From assembly GCA_937889225.1 (NCBI GenBank), contig CALAST010000015.1, positions 1-53,994 of the forward strand: a DNA stretch of 53,994 nucleotides, in the 5' to 3' direction. This DNA is from an uncultured Lachnobacterium sp. Its GTDB lineage: Bacteria > Bacillota > Clostridia > Lachnospirales > Lachnospiraceae. The notes beneath the pieces are model-generated. The model worked only from the letters and a program-made list of their open reading frames with translations. It was not told where the DNA came from and made no database searches. This document shows positions 44,132-53,222 of the stretch, piece by piece; within the stretch, counting starts at the first letter, position 1, and every line of letters starts with the position of its first letter. The position numbers and the translations under genes were made by a program.

Positions 44132-44160
44132 AGTATATAACAATATAAAAAATATCTCAA
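44132..44160 (-). promoter_or_regulatory. Promoter of the response regulator gene
   Basis: Minus strand TTGAGA (44155-44160), 17-base spacer, TATACT (44132-44137). It is about 90 bases before the regulator ATG, in an AT-rich spacer. Confidence 0.6.
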
Positions 44161-44229
44161 ATATTATACTCTAATATAAAAATACACTTTGAATATGTTT
44201 TTCTTAATCTAGCGAACTTACAATAAATA

Positions 44230-44269
44230 TGCTATCCATCCCATTCATTTATGTGTGGGACGAATAGCA
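44230..44269 (-). terminator. Imperfect hairpin after metY
   Basis: TGCTAT and TCCCA on one arm pair with TGGGA and ATAGCA on the other, with a symmetrical 3-base internal loop. It lies about 90 bases downstream of the metY stop. The following TATTTATTG is a poor T-run. It also contains CCCATTCAT, the core of the box repeated upstream of the synthase operon. The rest of the 320-base spacer (44040-44359) holds the regulator promoter and no gene. Confidence 0.4.
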
Positions 44270-44359
44270 CAAAATACCGGACAAAAGTCCTAAAAACAAT
44301 TATACTAATTTTATTCAGTATATTGAAAAGTGAAATAGATGGTTGTAGCAAAACGTCAG

Positions 44360-45637
44360 CTATTTGCAAGCCTCTAACGCCTGTGCTACGTCAGCTAAGA
44401 TATCTTCTACATTTTCAATACCAACAGAAAGACGGATTAAGTCCGGTCCTACGCCTGCTGCAACTAATTCTTCGTCATTCATCTGACGATGTGTTGCGGA
44501 AGCCGGATGAAGTACGCAAGTATGTGCATCTGCTACGTGTGTGGCAATCATGGCAACTTTCAGTTCTTTCATAAATTTTTCTGCTGCCGGTCTGCCTCCT
44601 TTTACTCCAAAGGAAATAACACCACATGTGCCGTTTGGCATATACTTCTGTGCTCGTTCATAGTATTTATTGCTTGGTAAGCCCGGATAATTTACCCATG
44701 TGACACATTCATGTGATTCTAAAAATTCTGCTACTTTCTGTGCATTTTCACAATGACGTGGCATACGTACATGAAGGGATTCGAGTCCTAAATTTAAAAG
44801 GTACGCATTCATTGGTGCTTGGATTGCTCCAAGGTCACGCATAAGCTGTGCCGTTGCTTTTGTAATATAAGCACCTTCCAAACCAAATTTTTCTGCATAA
44901 GTGACACCATGGTAAGAATCATCCGGAGTTGTAAGTCCCGGGAATTTATCTGCATGTGCAAACCAATCAAATTTACCGGAATCAATAATACATCCGCCAA
45001 CAGTTGCATCATGTCCATCCATATATTTGGTTGTGGAATGGATAACAATATCTGCTCCCCATTCAATTGGACGACAATTAATTGGTGTTGCAAATGTATT
45101 ATCTACGATAAGCGGTACGCCATGTGCATGTGCTGCATTTGCAAAACGTTCAATATCAAATACGATAAGTGCCGGATTTGCAATTGTTTCACCAAAGACA
45201 GCTTTTGTATTTGGGCGGAATGCTGCTTCTAATTCTTCATCTGAGCAATCCGGGTCTACAAATGTGAATTCAATTCCCATACGTTTCATGGTTACCGCAA
45301 ATAAGTTATAAGTTCCTCCGTAAATTGTGGAAGAAGACACAATATGGTCACCAGCTCCTGCAATATTAAATACAGAGAAGAATGATGCTGCCTGTCCGGA
45401 AGAAGTCAGCATTGCAGCGGAACCGCCTTCTAATGCACAAATTTTTGCTGCTACATAGTCATTTGTCGGGTTCTGAAGTCTGGAATAAAAATATCCGCTT
45501 GCTTCTAAGTCAAATAATTTCCCCATATCTTCACTTGTGTCATATTTGAATGTTGTACTTTGTACAATTGGAATCATACGTGATTCGCCATTTTTTGGTT
45601 CATATCCTGCTTGGATACACATCGTTTCTCTTTTCAT
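44360..45637 (-). CDS. metY: O-acetylhomoserine sulfhydrylase
   Basis: A 425-residue PLP enzyme of the Cys/Met metabolism family that makes homocysteine from O-acetylhomoserine and sulfide in the cytoplasm. Landmarks: N-terminal CIQAGYEPKNGESRMIPIVQSTTF, SRLQNPTNDYVAAKICALEGG, the PLP site IHSTTKYMDGHDATVGG with the Schiff-base Lys, and C-terminal HVADAHTCVLHPASATHRQM followed by IRLSVGIENVEDI. The length of about 425, with the longer mid-region, favours MetY over MetB/MetC. It is monocistronic with a strong promoter. The leader is too short to hold a SAM riboswitch. Confidence 0.93.
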   Translation of the reverse strand: MKRETMCIQAGYEPKNGESRMIPIVQSTTFKYDTSEDMGKLFDLEASGYFYSRLQNPTNDYVAAKICALEGGSAAMLTSSGQAASFFSVFNIAGAGDHIVSSSTIYGGTYNLFAVTMKRMGIEFTFVDPDCSDEELEAAFRPNTKAVFGETIANPALIVFDIERFANAAHAHGVPLIVDNTFATPINCRPIEWGADIVIHSTTKYMDGHDATVGGCIIDSGKFDWFAHADKFPGLTTPDDSYHGVTYAEKFGLEGAYITKATAQLMRDLGAIQAPMNAYLLNLGLESLHVRMPRHCENAQKVAEFLESHECVTWVNYPGLPSNKYYERAQKYMPNGTCGVISFGVKGGRPAAEKFMKELKVAMIATHVADAHTCVLHPASATHRQMNDEELVAAGVGPDLIRLSVGIENVEDILADVAQALEACK

Positions 45638-45679
45638 CTTGTTACCTCAATTCTATTTCAATTGTTTCACTAAATATTT

Positions 45680-45708
45680 ATTATAGTACTTTTTTTAAGG
45701 TTGTACAA
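45680..45708 (-). promoter_or_regulatory. Promoter of metY
   Basis: Minus strand TTGTAC (45703-45708), 17-base spacer, perfect TATAAT (45680-45685), about 43 bases before the ATG. Confidence 0.75.
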
Positions 45709-45756
45709 TAAATTATTAAATTTTAATTCTTTTTACACTTTTTAAGTGTTTCATTC

Positions 45757-45785
45757 TAGACTTGCCGATGATAATATGTTATAAT
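45757..45785 (+). promoter_or_regulatory. Promoter of small ORF 2 (toxin-like)
   Basis: TAGACT (45757-45762), 17-base spacer, TATAAT (45780-45785) preceded by TG, an extended -10. It is followed by AATCAGTATAGAA, which also occurs, inverted, directly after the -10 of the opposing antisense promoter. Confidence 0.6.
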
Positions 45786-45826
45786 TCCCCAATCAGTATA
45801 GAATATGTGTGGAGATAGTCAGATTA

Positions 45827-45849
45827 CCTTTTCGGAAACGGAAAGGAGG
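45827..45849 (+). promoter_or_regulatory. Shine-Dalgarno-masking hairpin
   Basis: CCTTTTCG pairs with CGGAAAGG (one T-G pair) around a GAAA tetraloop. The right arm covers the AAAGG of the AAAGGAGG ribosome site of the small ORF. Masked ribosome sites are typical of type I toxin messages. Confidence 0.6.
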
Positions 45850-45855
45850 TATGCC

Positions 45856-45939
45856 ATGAATACAATGGAAATTTTAACTTTGGTACCCGTAATTTTTGCG
45901 ATACTTACATACCTTGATAATCACAATAGCAAAAAATAA
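45856..45939 (+). CDS. Small hydrophobic toxin-like peptide 2 (type I TA-like)
   Basis: A 27-residue peptide: MNTMEI, one short hydrophobic helix (LTLVPVIFAILTYL) and a polar tail DNHNSKK. The general plan matches the 31-residue peptide at 8632-8727 (short acidic start with Glu at 5, helix, Asn and Lys-Lys end). AAAGGAGG lies 6 bases upstream and is partly masked by a GAAA-capped hairpin. A convergent RNA with a strong promoter and terminator covers the 3' region. Toxic action on membranes is inferred from family resemblance. Confidence 0.65.
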   Translation: MNTMEILTLVPVIFAILTYLDNHNSKK

Positions 45940-45961
45940 TTTTATCTGGCATAATAGACAG

Positions 45962-46070
45962 AAAAAAGCTATCTCCTAGTGCAAATAGGGGATAGCCTCT
46001 GTCATATAACTTTTAATGTTTTGATAAGTTTCCGCTAGGTATGAAGACAGCCAATATCTTCATGCCTTCT
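45962..46070 (-). ncRNA. Putative antisense RNA 2 (antitoxin-like)
   Basis: The predicted RNA starts near 46070 and ends in the T-run at 45967-45962. It has a 5' hairpin ATGAAGA/TCTTCAT (46041-46063) and a 3' terminator stem GCTATCCCCTA/TAGGAGATAGC (45996-45968) followed by TTTTTTC. It has no open frame. It faces the small ORF, whose transcript would run into it after the stop, giving 3'-end complementarity. Ends are predicted from promoter and terminator only. Confidence 0.65.
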
Positions 46071-46076
46071 ATACTG

Positions 46077-46105
46077 ATTATAAAATATGCTCTCTAAAAA
46101 GTCAA
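46077..46105 (-). promoter_or_regulatory. Strong promoter of antisense RNA 2
   Basis: Minus strand TTGACT (46100-46105), 17-base spacer, perfect TATAAT (46077-46082). It is one of the best promoter matches in the window, yet no protein gene follows it. It lies inside the spacer just after the aldo/keto reductase stop. Confidence 0.75.
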
Positions 46106-46125
46106 TTATCATTTTCATAAAACCT

Positions 46126-47151
46126 TTATACCAACGCTTCCCCCGCTAACACTTTCTTATAATCTTCATAATTCTTACGAAGAAGGTTTGGTGTATCAAG
46201 TCCATATGGGCATTTGCTCTTACATGCTCCACAGTTGATGCAATCCTCAATTTTCTTCATTTTTGCCTGTCCGACCTCGTTGAGTTGCAGTTCCGATGGC
46301 GAACGGCGAAGCAACAGGCTCATGCGTGCACAGTTATTGATTTCAATTCCAACAGGGCATGGCATACAATATCCGCATCCACGGCAAAATTCTCCACTTA
46401 ATTCTTTGACTTCTTTTTCTATGTAAGAGGCAATTTCTTCTGTCATAACAGGCGGATTATCAATGTAAGAGATAAATTCATCAAGTTCCGTTTCTTTTTG
46501 AATTCCCCAGATTGGAAGCACATTGTCAAACTGCGACTGGAATGCATATGCAACTTTGGAATTGGTAATCAAACCGCCTGATAATGCTTTCATAGCAATA
46601 AATCCTATATTTGCTTTTTTACATGCTTCTACTAATGCAAATTCTTTTTCTGTGGAAAGATAGCAAAACGGGAACTGTAATGTCTCATATAATCCTGACG
46701 CAATCGCTTCTTCAGCAACTGCTACCCTATGATTGGTAATTCCGATATGGCGGATTTTTCCCTGTGCCTTTGCTTCTAACATAGCTTCATAGAGTCCGCT
46801 TCCATCATTTGGCTTTGGACAGAACGATGGGTTGTGGAACTGATAAATATCAATATAATCTGTTTGAAGATTGGTAAGTGATATTTCTAAGTCTTTCCAA
46901 AAATCTTCTACTGTTGTTGCCATTGTTTTACTTGCAAGATAGATTTTATCTCGCATATCCTTAAATGCTGCCCCTAATTTTTCTTCGCTGTCTGTGTAAA
47001 AACGAGCAGTATCAAAGAATGTAATGCCTGCATCGTATGCTTTTTTTACTAAATATACGGCATCTTCCTTTGAAATACGTTGGATTGGCAATGCACCAAA
47101 TCCATTTTTGTTTACTTTGATGTTTGTGCTTCCTAATGTTACGAAATCCAT
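46126..47151 (-). CDS. Aldo/keto reductase with ferredoxin-type 4Fe-4S domain
   Basis: A 341-residue fusion of an aldo/keto reductase barrel (about 1-240) and a C-terminal iron-sulfur domain (about 250-325). Barrel signature: FGALPIQRISKEDAV, then ITFFDTARFYTDSEEKLG with the catalytic Asp/Tyr, Lys in YLASKT and IDIYQFHNPSF with the His. The Fe-S part has CRGCGYCMPCPVGIEI and CINCGACKSKCPYGLD, two four-Cys clusters. This layout is common in anaerobic clostridia. The electron donor is probably ferredoxin or NAD(P)H, but the substrate is unknown. It is preceded by a clear AAGGAGG. Confidence 0.92.
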   Translation of the reverse strand: MDFVTLGSTNIKVNKNGFGALPIQRISKEDAVYLVKKAYDAGITFFDTARFYTDSEEKLGAAFKDMRDKIYLASKTMATTVEDFWKDLEISLTNLQTDYIDIYQFHNPSFCPKPNDGSGLYEAMLEAKAQGKIRHIGITNHRVAVAEEAIASGLYETLQFPFCYLSTEKEFALVEACKKANIGFIAMKALSGGLITNSKVAYAFQSQFDNVLPIWGIQKETELDEFISYIDNPPVMTEEIASYIEKEVKELSGEFCRGCGYCMPCPVGIEINNCARMSLLLRRSPSELQLNEVGQAKMKKIEDCINCGACKSKCPYGLDTPNLLRKNYEDYKKVLAGEALV

Positions 47152-47334
47152 GTTTCCTCCTTTTTTTACTATTATCTATTTTTACCTTTTTTAATACCAT
47201 ATAACACCAGTTTACAACTTTTTGAAAAACAGCTTTATGTTAAATTCTTTTCTCTTTATTGTGCTTTTGTTTTTGTGCAAATTAGATAATGTTCCATCAA
47301 AAACATCTTTTCTAACCAAAAATTTCAACCTCAC

Positions 47335-48282
47335 TTAATCTTTCTCACAATTCGTATCTTTCACAATATAATGCGGTCTGCGTTTTACTTCCATATAAGT
47401 CTTAGAAATATACTGTCCCATAACCCCCATCACAAACAACTGCACACCACCTAAAAAGGTAATAATACACGCAAGCGATGGCCAGCCTGCAACAGGGTCT
47501 CCAAAAACTAACGCTCTTACTACAATAAAAATAAGTGCGATTGCTGATATCAATGTCAAAAACATTCCCAAATAGGACGCCATATTAATGGGCGTATTGG
47601 AAAAACTGACAATTCCTTCCACCGAATACCGCAATAATTTCCAGAAATTCCACTTTGTTTCACCTGCAATCCGACCAACATTTTCATACTCTACCCATTT
47701 TGTTTCAAATCCAACCCACGCAAAAATCCCTTTCGAAAAACGATTGTATTCCGGCAAAGATAAAATGGCATCTACCATTGGTCGGTTCATCACACGATAA
47801 TCCCTTGCACCATCCACAATCTGGATATCCGTCATATGCCGCATCATTTTATAAAACATACGGGCAAAAAAACTACGGATAGGCGGTTCTCCTTTTCTGT
47901 CTACACGACGTGTTGCAGCATTGTCATATACACCGGAGACGACATATTCCAAAAGCTCCGGTAACAAAGATGGCGGGTCTTGCATGTCTGCATCCATCGT
48001 TGCCACAAAATCGCCTTTGGCATGTTCCAATCCTGCCAAAAGTGCGGCTTCTTTTCCAAAATTTCTGGAAAAAGAAAGATACTTTACTTTTTCATCGTCT
48101 TGTGCTAACTGTTTCAAAATAACTAACGTCTTATCTTTTGAGCCATCATTCACAAATACATATTCAAATGTAAAATCCGTTAAATTTAAACTTACCCTAT
48201 TTAATTCTTCATATAATGCCCGAAGCGTTGTTTCTTCATTATAACATGGTATTACAACACTTACTAACTTCTTGTCATTCAC
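47335..48282 (-). CDS. Family 2 glycosyltransferase, CsbB/GtrB-like
   Basis: A 315-residue membrane glycosyltransferase of the dolichol-phosphate/undecaprenyl-phosphate sugar type. The GT-A domain (about 5-225) shows VSVVIPCYNEE, FVNDGSKD, the metal motif MDADMQDPP and NRFSKGIFAWVGFETKWVEY. Two C-terminal helices (about 235-295) anchor it. Such enzymes (CsbB, GtrB) load a sugar onto undecaprenyl phosphate on the cytoplasmic side. It starts 18 bases after the YfhO-like gene, and the YfhO/CsbB pairing is known from Bacillus lipoteichoic acid glycosylation, so it probably supplies the lipid-linked sugar for that protein. Confidence 0.9.
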   Translation of the reverse strand: MNDKKLVSVVIPCYNEETTLRALYEELNRVSLNLTDFTFEYVFVNDGSKDKTLVILKQLAQDDEKVKYLSFSRNFGKEAALLAGLEHAKGDFVATMDADMQDPPSLLPELLEYVVSGVYDNAATRRVDRKGEPPIRSFFARMFYKMMRHMTDIQIVDGARDYRVMNRPMVDAILSLPEYNRFSKGIFAWVGFETKWVEYENVGRIAGETKWNFWKLLRYSVEGIVSFSNTPINMASYLGMFLTLISAIALIFIVVRALVFGDPVAGWPSLACIITFLGGVQLFVMGVMGQYISKTYMEVKRRPHYIVKDTNCEKD

Positions 48283-48300
48283 AATTCTACTTGCACTTCC

Positions 48301-50964
48301 TCAGATTTTTATTTCCCTATTTTTCCTGCTTTTTCCACAGCTTTTTCTTACCATAATAGTAATAACAAACAATCCAACACAAAACGCACTAATTCCTACC
48401 CCCATATCAAATCCCGGAGTCCGATAAGATAGGGCAATTTCATGTGTTCCTTCCTCTAAATATACACTAAGAAATGTCTCCTTAAACACCTGTGCCTCTG
48501 TTTCTTTTCCATCTACAAAAGGCGTCCACCCTTCTTCATATGGAATGGAAAGCACCAAACGACCTGCCTTTTTGACTTCAATACTTCCGCTTAAAGAAGT
48601 ATCTGTGCGTGAATGAAGTGTCATCGTCTGCTCATTCAAAACCTCAAATGCTTCTTCTACCACATCCAAATCCAATTTATAGACATTAAAATCTACCGCA
48701 CAATCTTTTGTGTTTGTAATGACAATTTCTTCCCCTGCTTCACATTCGCCAAATTCCAGCAAATAGCGATGTGTGGTTTTTCCATAGCGTGTAGCAGCTT
48801 CTTCGTCAACAGAAACCGTCAAACTATCCGCACTACAGGAAATGGAATTGCCATAATAAAATCCATCTTCCAATACCGTAAGTACGGTTTCTCCATTTTC
48901 CACCTGCTTTTCCACTTCCACAGGGCTTAACATATCCCCTTCTGCTCCTAATGCTCTTGCAAGCGAATTAATGGATTCCAATCTTGCAGTTCTGGAATTT
49001 TCCCAAAGCGTGATGGTTTCCTCATCCATCATAAATCCCAGTGGCAAATAATACTTATTTTCATATAAATAATATCCCCCCGAAGAACCTATAATATAAC
49101 GCAGCTCATTTTCCCCATCTGCATTATCGGAAAGCACATATCGCACCGAAAGCATGGCTGATGCTAACGGTGTTGCCCCATTGTAGCAATAATAATTTTT
49201 CCCGCCTTCCATATACATACTCTGGTAAAAATGACTCACTTCAATATTCATCAGGGACGAAAAAATTGTTGTGGATGGGTAGCCATACAAGCAATCATCA
49301 TTCTTTGTCTTACGTTCCGTATCTTCCACACGATAAAAAGCAACTTCCCCCTCTTTTGCATTTTGGTTTGCATAAATTTCTGCCTTTTCCAATAGCACTT
49401 CGTAATCATTTGTTTTTTGCAAATATGCACTACGGCTTAACGAATAAAATCCGGTTACTGCCATGCTCAAAATCACTTCACCAATTGCGAGTCCAAATGC
49501 AAAACAATATAATGTCGAACGCAATTTTTTATTACAAAGACGCAAACATAACATAAGAATAAAATAGCAAGCCAGAAAAATCATAGATAAAATCAAGGAA
49601 AGTTCATTGGCTATACTTGTCCATTCTGCACCTTCTGCTGTTGCAAGATTGTAAGTCAAAAATCCAAAACACAATGCAAATGCCAGCACATAATGAAAGA
49701 GCTTATTCCCTTTTCGTTTCAACCAACATTCATATCCCATTGTCAGCATCATAAAAATAAATAAAAAAGATTGTCTGCCCGGCAATGAGTTTGGAAAGCG
49801 AAGTCCATGCCAGATAAAATCCAAATAATTATTGGCAAAGCTGATAAATAACAACAGCACTAAACTTCCTCGCAGAACTTTCTGTTTCCAATCAATTCTC
49901 TTATTTAACACATATAAAATGACCAAAAATACTGTAAAGATACCACAATAAATATTCGGCCAATGTTCACCGCCTGTCGTATACGGTTCTGTAATCAGGC
50001 TTAGACGAAGCAATCCCTCTTTTAATCCATAATACCATTCCATACTTTCCGGAAATCCACCATCGCCCGATGCACTATATCCTAACATAATCGCTTCGGG
50101 AATCAAAAGAATTGCACCCGTTCCCCCTGCCAAAAGCGAATACCATGCAAACCGACAGCAAACTGCAAAACAACTCTCTTTCCGATAAGTTATACTCTCA
50201 AGATTTTCTTCCCTTACTGCCTCATGAACGCAGGTTACTTTACGGATTGTTCTGCGTTCAAATAACAAAATCCCAAAATATAGCACCAAAAAAATGCAAA
50301 TAATCAAAGAAATATAAAAGTTAGATAAAATGGCAACCGACAATGAAACATAATAGACCATCACCTTATTTTTCTTTACCAACTGCTCTAATCCCATAAT
50401 AATAAGCGGTGCTAACGCAACAGCATCCATCCACATAATATTCCAGCTATACGCTGCCACAAAACCCGAAAACGCATATGCGGTGGAAAAGACCAATGCA
50501 GGAAGTACCGTATGCATATGATAACGTCCGTCTTTTCCCACAATTGGAAAACGTTCCCTTAAAAACCAAAAGAAAAACATTCCGCCCAAAGCAATTTTTA
50601 CCCATGTAATAAATGTCATATATTCAATAACAAATGCTTTCGGCACAAATGCCACAAACCAGTTTAAAGGGCTTGCCAGATAATAGGCAAATGTAGATAA
50701 AAAGTCAGAGCCTAACCCTAAATTCCACGAAAAAAACAAACTTCCACCTGTAGTCAGTTTCTCATGCAATTCCATAAAAAACGGACAATACTGATGATAC
50801 ATATCTACATGCAAAATGCAGTTTTCTCCAAATGGATAAATGCCACATCCTGCACAAATCAATATGCTTACCGCAAATGGAATTCCAAAGGCAATAATGC
50901 TCCATATCCAATTTTTATTTAATAATTCGATTGATTTCTTGTCTTGCATTTTATTTCTTACCAT
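48301..50964 (-). CDS. YfhO family membrane protein
   Basis: An 887-residue polytopic protein of the YfhO family, predicted GT-C-type glycosyltransferases. There are twelve or more membrane helices, starting WSIIAFGIPFAVSILI. The first long extracytoplasmic loop has DMYHQYCPFFMELHEKL and FSWNLGLGSDFLSTFAYYLASPLNW, both conserved in the family. A large extracellular C-terminal region (about 520-840) precedes a final helix. In Bacillus, YfhO moves the sugar from undecaprenyl phosphate to lipoteichoic acid. The start is uncertain, since two ATG codons (50964 and 50949) have weak ribosome sites. It lies upstream of the glycosyltransferase and downstream of the LtaS-like gene. Confidence 0.9.
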   Translation of the reverse strand: MVRNKMQDKKSIELLNKNWIWSIIAFGIPFAVSILICAGCGIYPFGENCILHVDMYHQYCPFFMELHEKLTTGGSLFFSWNLGLGSDFLSTFAYYLASPLNWFVAFVPKAFVIEYMTFITWVKIALGGMFFFWFLRERFPIVGKDGRYHMHTVLPALVFSTAYAFSGFVAAYSWNIMWMDAVALAPLIIMGLEQLVKKNKVMVYYVSLSVAILSNFYISLIICIFLVLYFGILLFERRTIRKVTCVHEAVREENLESITYRKESCFAVCCRFAWYSLLAGGTGAILLIPEAIMLGYSASGDGGFPESMEWYYGLKEGLLRLSLITEPYTTGGEHWPNIYCGIFTVFLVILYVLNKRIDWKQKVLRGSLVLLLFISFANNYLDFIWHGLRFPNSLPGRQSFLFIFMMLTMGYECWLKRKGNKLFHYVLAFALCFGFLTYNLATAEGAEWTSIANELSLILSMIFLACYFILMLCLRLCNKKLRSTLYCFAFGLAIGEVILSMAVTGFYSLSRSAYLQKTNDYEVLLEKAEIYANQNAKEGEVAFYRVEDTERKTKNDDCLYGYPSTTIFSSLMNIEVSHFYQSMYMEGGKNYYCYNGATPLASAMLSVRYVLSDNADGENELRYIIGSSGGYYLYENKYYLPLGFMMDEETITLWENSRTARLESINSLARALGAEGDMLSPVEVEKQVENGETVLTVLEDGFYYGNSISCSADSLTVSVDEEAATRYGKTTHRYLLEFGECEAGEEIVITNTKDCAVDFNVYKLDLDVVEEAFEVLNEQTMTLHSRTDTSLSGSIEVKKAGRLVLSIPYEEGWTPFVDGKETEAQVFKETFLSVYLEEGTHEIALSYRTPGFDMGVGISAFCVGLFVITIMVRKSCGKSRKNREIKI

Positions 50965-51087
50965 ACACTTACTTTCTCTGATATTCTAATTCATTCATTT
51001 TTACATAACGCCTATCTTTAATAAATAACATTATTGTTAATGAAAGTCTCTGCATTTTTCTATATTTGCTCCATTATAATGACTCGC

Positions 51088-53076
51088 TTATTTATAATCA
51101 AACATCAAATAATATTGCAAAATCTGATAAATCTCCTTATATTTCGCTTCTACTTCTGAAATTGCTGCTGCATCGCCACTTTCTTTTGCTTTTGCAATTT
51201 CTTCTTCCATTTCTAATAAGAAGTTCTGATACCCGTTTGTTGAAATCCCTGCAACTTCCAAAACTTTTGCTCCCAGATAACTGATATCCGTATCCGCATT
51301 GGTTTCTTCTGAAATATCAAAATTTGCCCAAATCACATACGGCACAACATAGCGAAGCTGTGCTTGTTCTACTGACATATTAGAAGTATTGACTCCATTT
51401 GCACGTAAAATCGGATTTGCTACATAATCACTCGGCTGATGGTCTCCGAAAAATACAAGTATCGTATCTTCTTTATTTTCAAAATAAGAGATTAAACTTT
51501 GTAACTCTGCATCTGATACCTTAATTAACGACAAATATTGGTCTAATGCCGGATGGCTGAATTCCTCTACAAAAATATCCGGTGTGAAATTCTCATACAA
51601 ATCCGTATATCCACCATGATTCTGCATCGTTACTTCAAACGCAAATAATGGCGTTCCATCTTCTTTTTGTTCATATACATCAATAATCTTCTGATAAGCC
51701 GTTTTATCGCTTACATAATTACGAATATATCTTCGATTCATAAAGTCAGAAAGAAACAAACTCTCCGAAAATCCCAAATTCGGATATACAGTATCCCGAT
51801 TCCATCCCGATGCATTATAAGGATGTATTCCATATGTAACATATCCCAAATCCGCTAACTGTTTTGCCATAGATGGAGTTTCTTCCTTAATATATTGCTG
51901 ATAAGGAATACTTCCTACCGGAAAAAAATCCATCGTATGTCCTGTCAAAAATTCAAATTCCGAATTTGCCGTATTCCCACCACAAACGGAAACTGTCAAA
52001 TTTCCTGTTATCGTGTTTTCATAACCATTTTGCAGTTTATGCAAAAAAGGCATATAATCTTCATTGGTCGTAAAATCGCCTAATACAGACAAATCCGAAA
52101 ATGCTTCATTCATTATTACGATAATATTCGGCAAACTTTTGTCGTTGCCACTTTCTTTTGCATCATTTTGCGATGCATCTTCTAATATATCTTGTGATGC
52201 TTCTTCCCATTTACCTTGCAATATTTCTTTTGGCATATCTTCCAACATATTTTCTCCCACTTCATAAAAAGCGAGTATGTTTTCTGCCACTTCAGGGCTA
52301 TATTCCTCTGGCTTTTCTACATATACATACTCCAAATTCATTGCAAATGTAACCGCCATTCCATTTACCTTTGTCATATAAGATGGTGTAAATAAAAAAG
52401 GATACAGATAACTTTCGCTTTGAAAGTCATCATCCTGCAAACAATTCACAAACAATCCCAATATCAAAGACAAACAAACAACCGGAATTACTCGCAAAAA
52501 CACACTATATGTAAAATGAAACTTCACAAACCCCAAAGCAAGAAAAATAACCGCAAAGACACCTGTTGTCAAAATCATCTCTTTGGATGGCGTAAAATCA
52601 TAATTATCCGCAACACTAGCGGCTGTTTTTATGGAAAACACATCCCACGGCACAAATGGCGTAGAACGAAATTCCATAATATAGTGATTCACCACCCCAT
52701 ATAAACAAGCAAGTACCGTTTCTATTCGAAGTGCGGTTTTGCCTTTTCCGGTTATAAAAAATAAAATCCATGCAATTAGTTCAAATAAAAGAATATTATA
52801 GACTTGTGCCAAAGAACGCACTTCCTTCCATGCATTATGCTCATAACTTTCCATAAGATAGAAAAGTACAATCGGCACAATGGAAAACAAAATTACATGA
52901 AAAATAATTTTTATGCTAAATAATGGAGAATCATTCTCCTCTTCTTCCTGATTTTTACTATTACCTTTATTAGTTTTATTGTTTCCGTATGTTTCTACAT
53001 ATTTTTTCTTTGCTACTTTTGAAATACGATTTATTTTATCAACCGGTGTAATTTTATCTTGTTTACGCTTTTTCAT
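51088..53076 (-). CDS. LtaS-like sulfatase-fold membrane enzyme 2
   Basis: A 662-residue enzyme of the LTA synthase/phosphoglycerol transferase family. A Lys-rich cytoplasmic N terminus is followed by about five helices (about 55-225), then an extracellular catalytic domain (about 315-620). Catalytic blocks: NIIVIMNEAFSDLS with Glu, SVCGGNTANSEFEFLTG with the nucleophile Thr, GIHPYNASGWNRD, and VFFGDHQPSD with the metal pair. It differs from the one at 17091-19196 in the nucleophile motif, so the two are ancient paralogs. The ATG at 53076 has GGAG 5 bases upstream and is preferred to 53091. With the YfhO-like and CsbB-like genes it forms a surface-polymer group. Confidence 0.88.
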   Translation of the reverse strand: MKKRKQDKITPVDKINRISKVAKKKYVETYGNNKTNKGNSKNQEEEENDSPLFSIKIIFHVILFSIVPIVLFYLMESYEHNAWKEVRSLAQVYNILLFELIAWILFFITGKGKTALRIETVLACLYGVVNHYIMEFRSTPFVPWDVFSIKTAASVADNYDFTPSKEMILTTGVFAVIFLALGFVKFHFTYSVFLRVIPVVCLSLILGLFVNCLQDDDFQSESYLYPFLFTPSYMTKVNGMAVTFAMNLEYVYVEKPEEYSPEVAENILAFYEVGENMLEDMPKEILQGKWEEASQDILEDASQNDAKESGNDKSLPNIIVIMNEAFSDLSVLGDFTTNEDYMPFLHKLQNGYENTITGNLTVSVCGGNTANSEFEFLTGHTMDFFPVGSIPYQQYIKEETPSMAKQLADLGYVTYGIHPYNASGWNRDTVYPNLGFSESLFLSDFMNRRYIRNYVSDKTAYQKIIDVYEQKEDGTPLFAFEVTMQNHGGYTDLYENFTPDIFVEEFSHPALDQYLSLIKVSDAELQSLISYFENKEDTILVFFGDHQPSDYVANPILRANGVNTSNMSVEQAQLRYVVPYVIWANFDISEETNADTDISYLGAKVLEVAGISTNGYQNFLLEMEEEIAKAKESGDAAAISEVEAKYKEIYQILQYYLMFDYK

Positions 53077-53200
53077 TGATACTCCACTCATTTATTCTTG
53101 ATATTAATAAAAAACAGATGCATTAAAAATAATTTTAACACACCTGCTTGTATTTTTAAATTCTTTTTATTGTTCTATGCACAAAATATTCCTGTCAAAA

Positions 53201-53222
53201 AACGACACGTTCGTGTTTTTAA
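53201..53222 (-). terminator. Weak terminator after the small hypothetical gene
   Basis: On the minus strand AACACGAACGTGTCG forms a short stem with a GAAC loop, followed by TTTTTTG. It lies right at the end of the 53219-53503 gene. Confidence 0.4.

Noticed and set aside
44231..44269. Twelve-codon ORF starting ATGCTATCC
   Set aside because: It has no ribosome site and coincides with a hairpin.
45638..45680. SAM riboswitch or T-box before metY
   Set aside because: The leader between the promoter and the start is only about 40 bases and shows no such structure.
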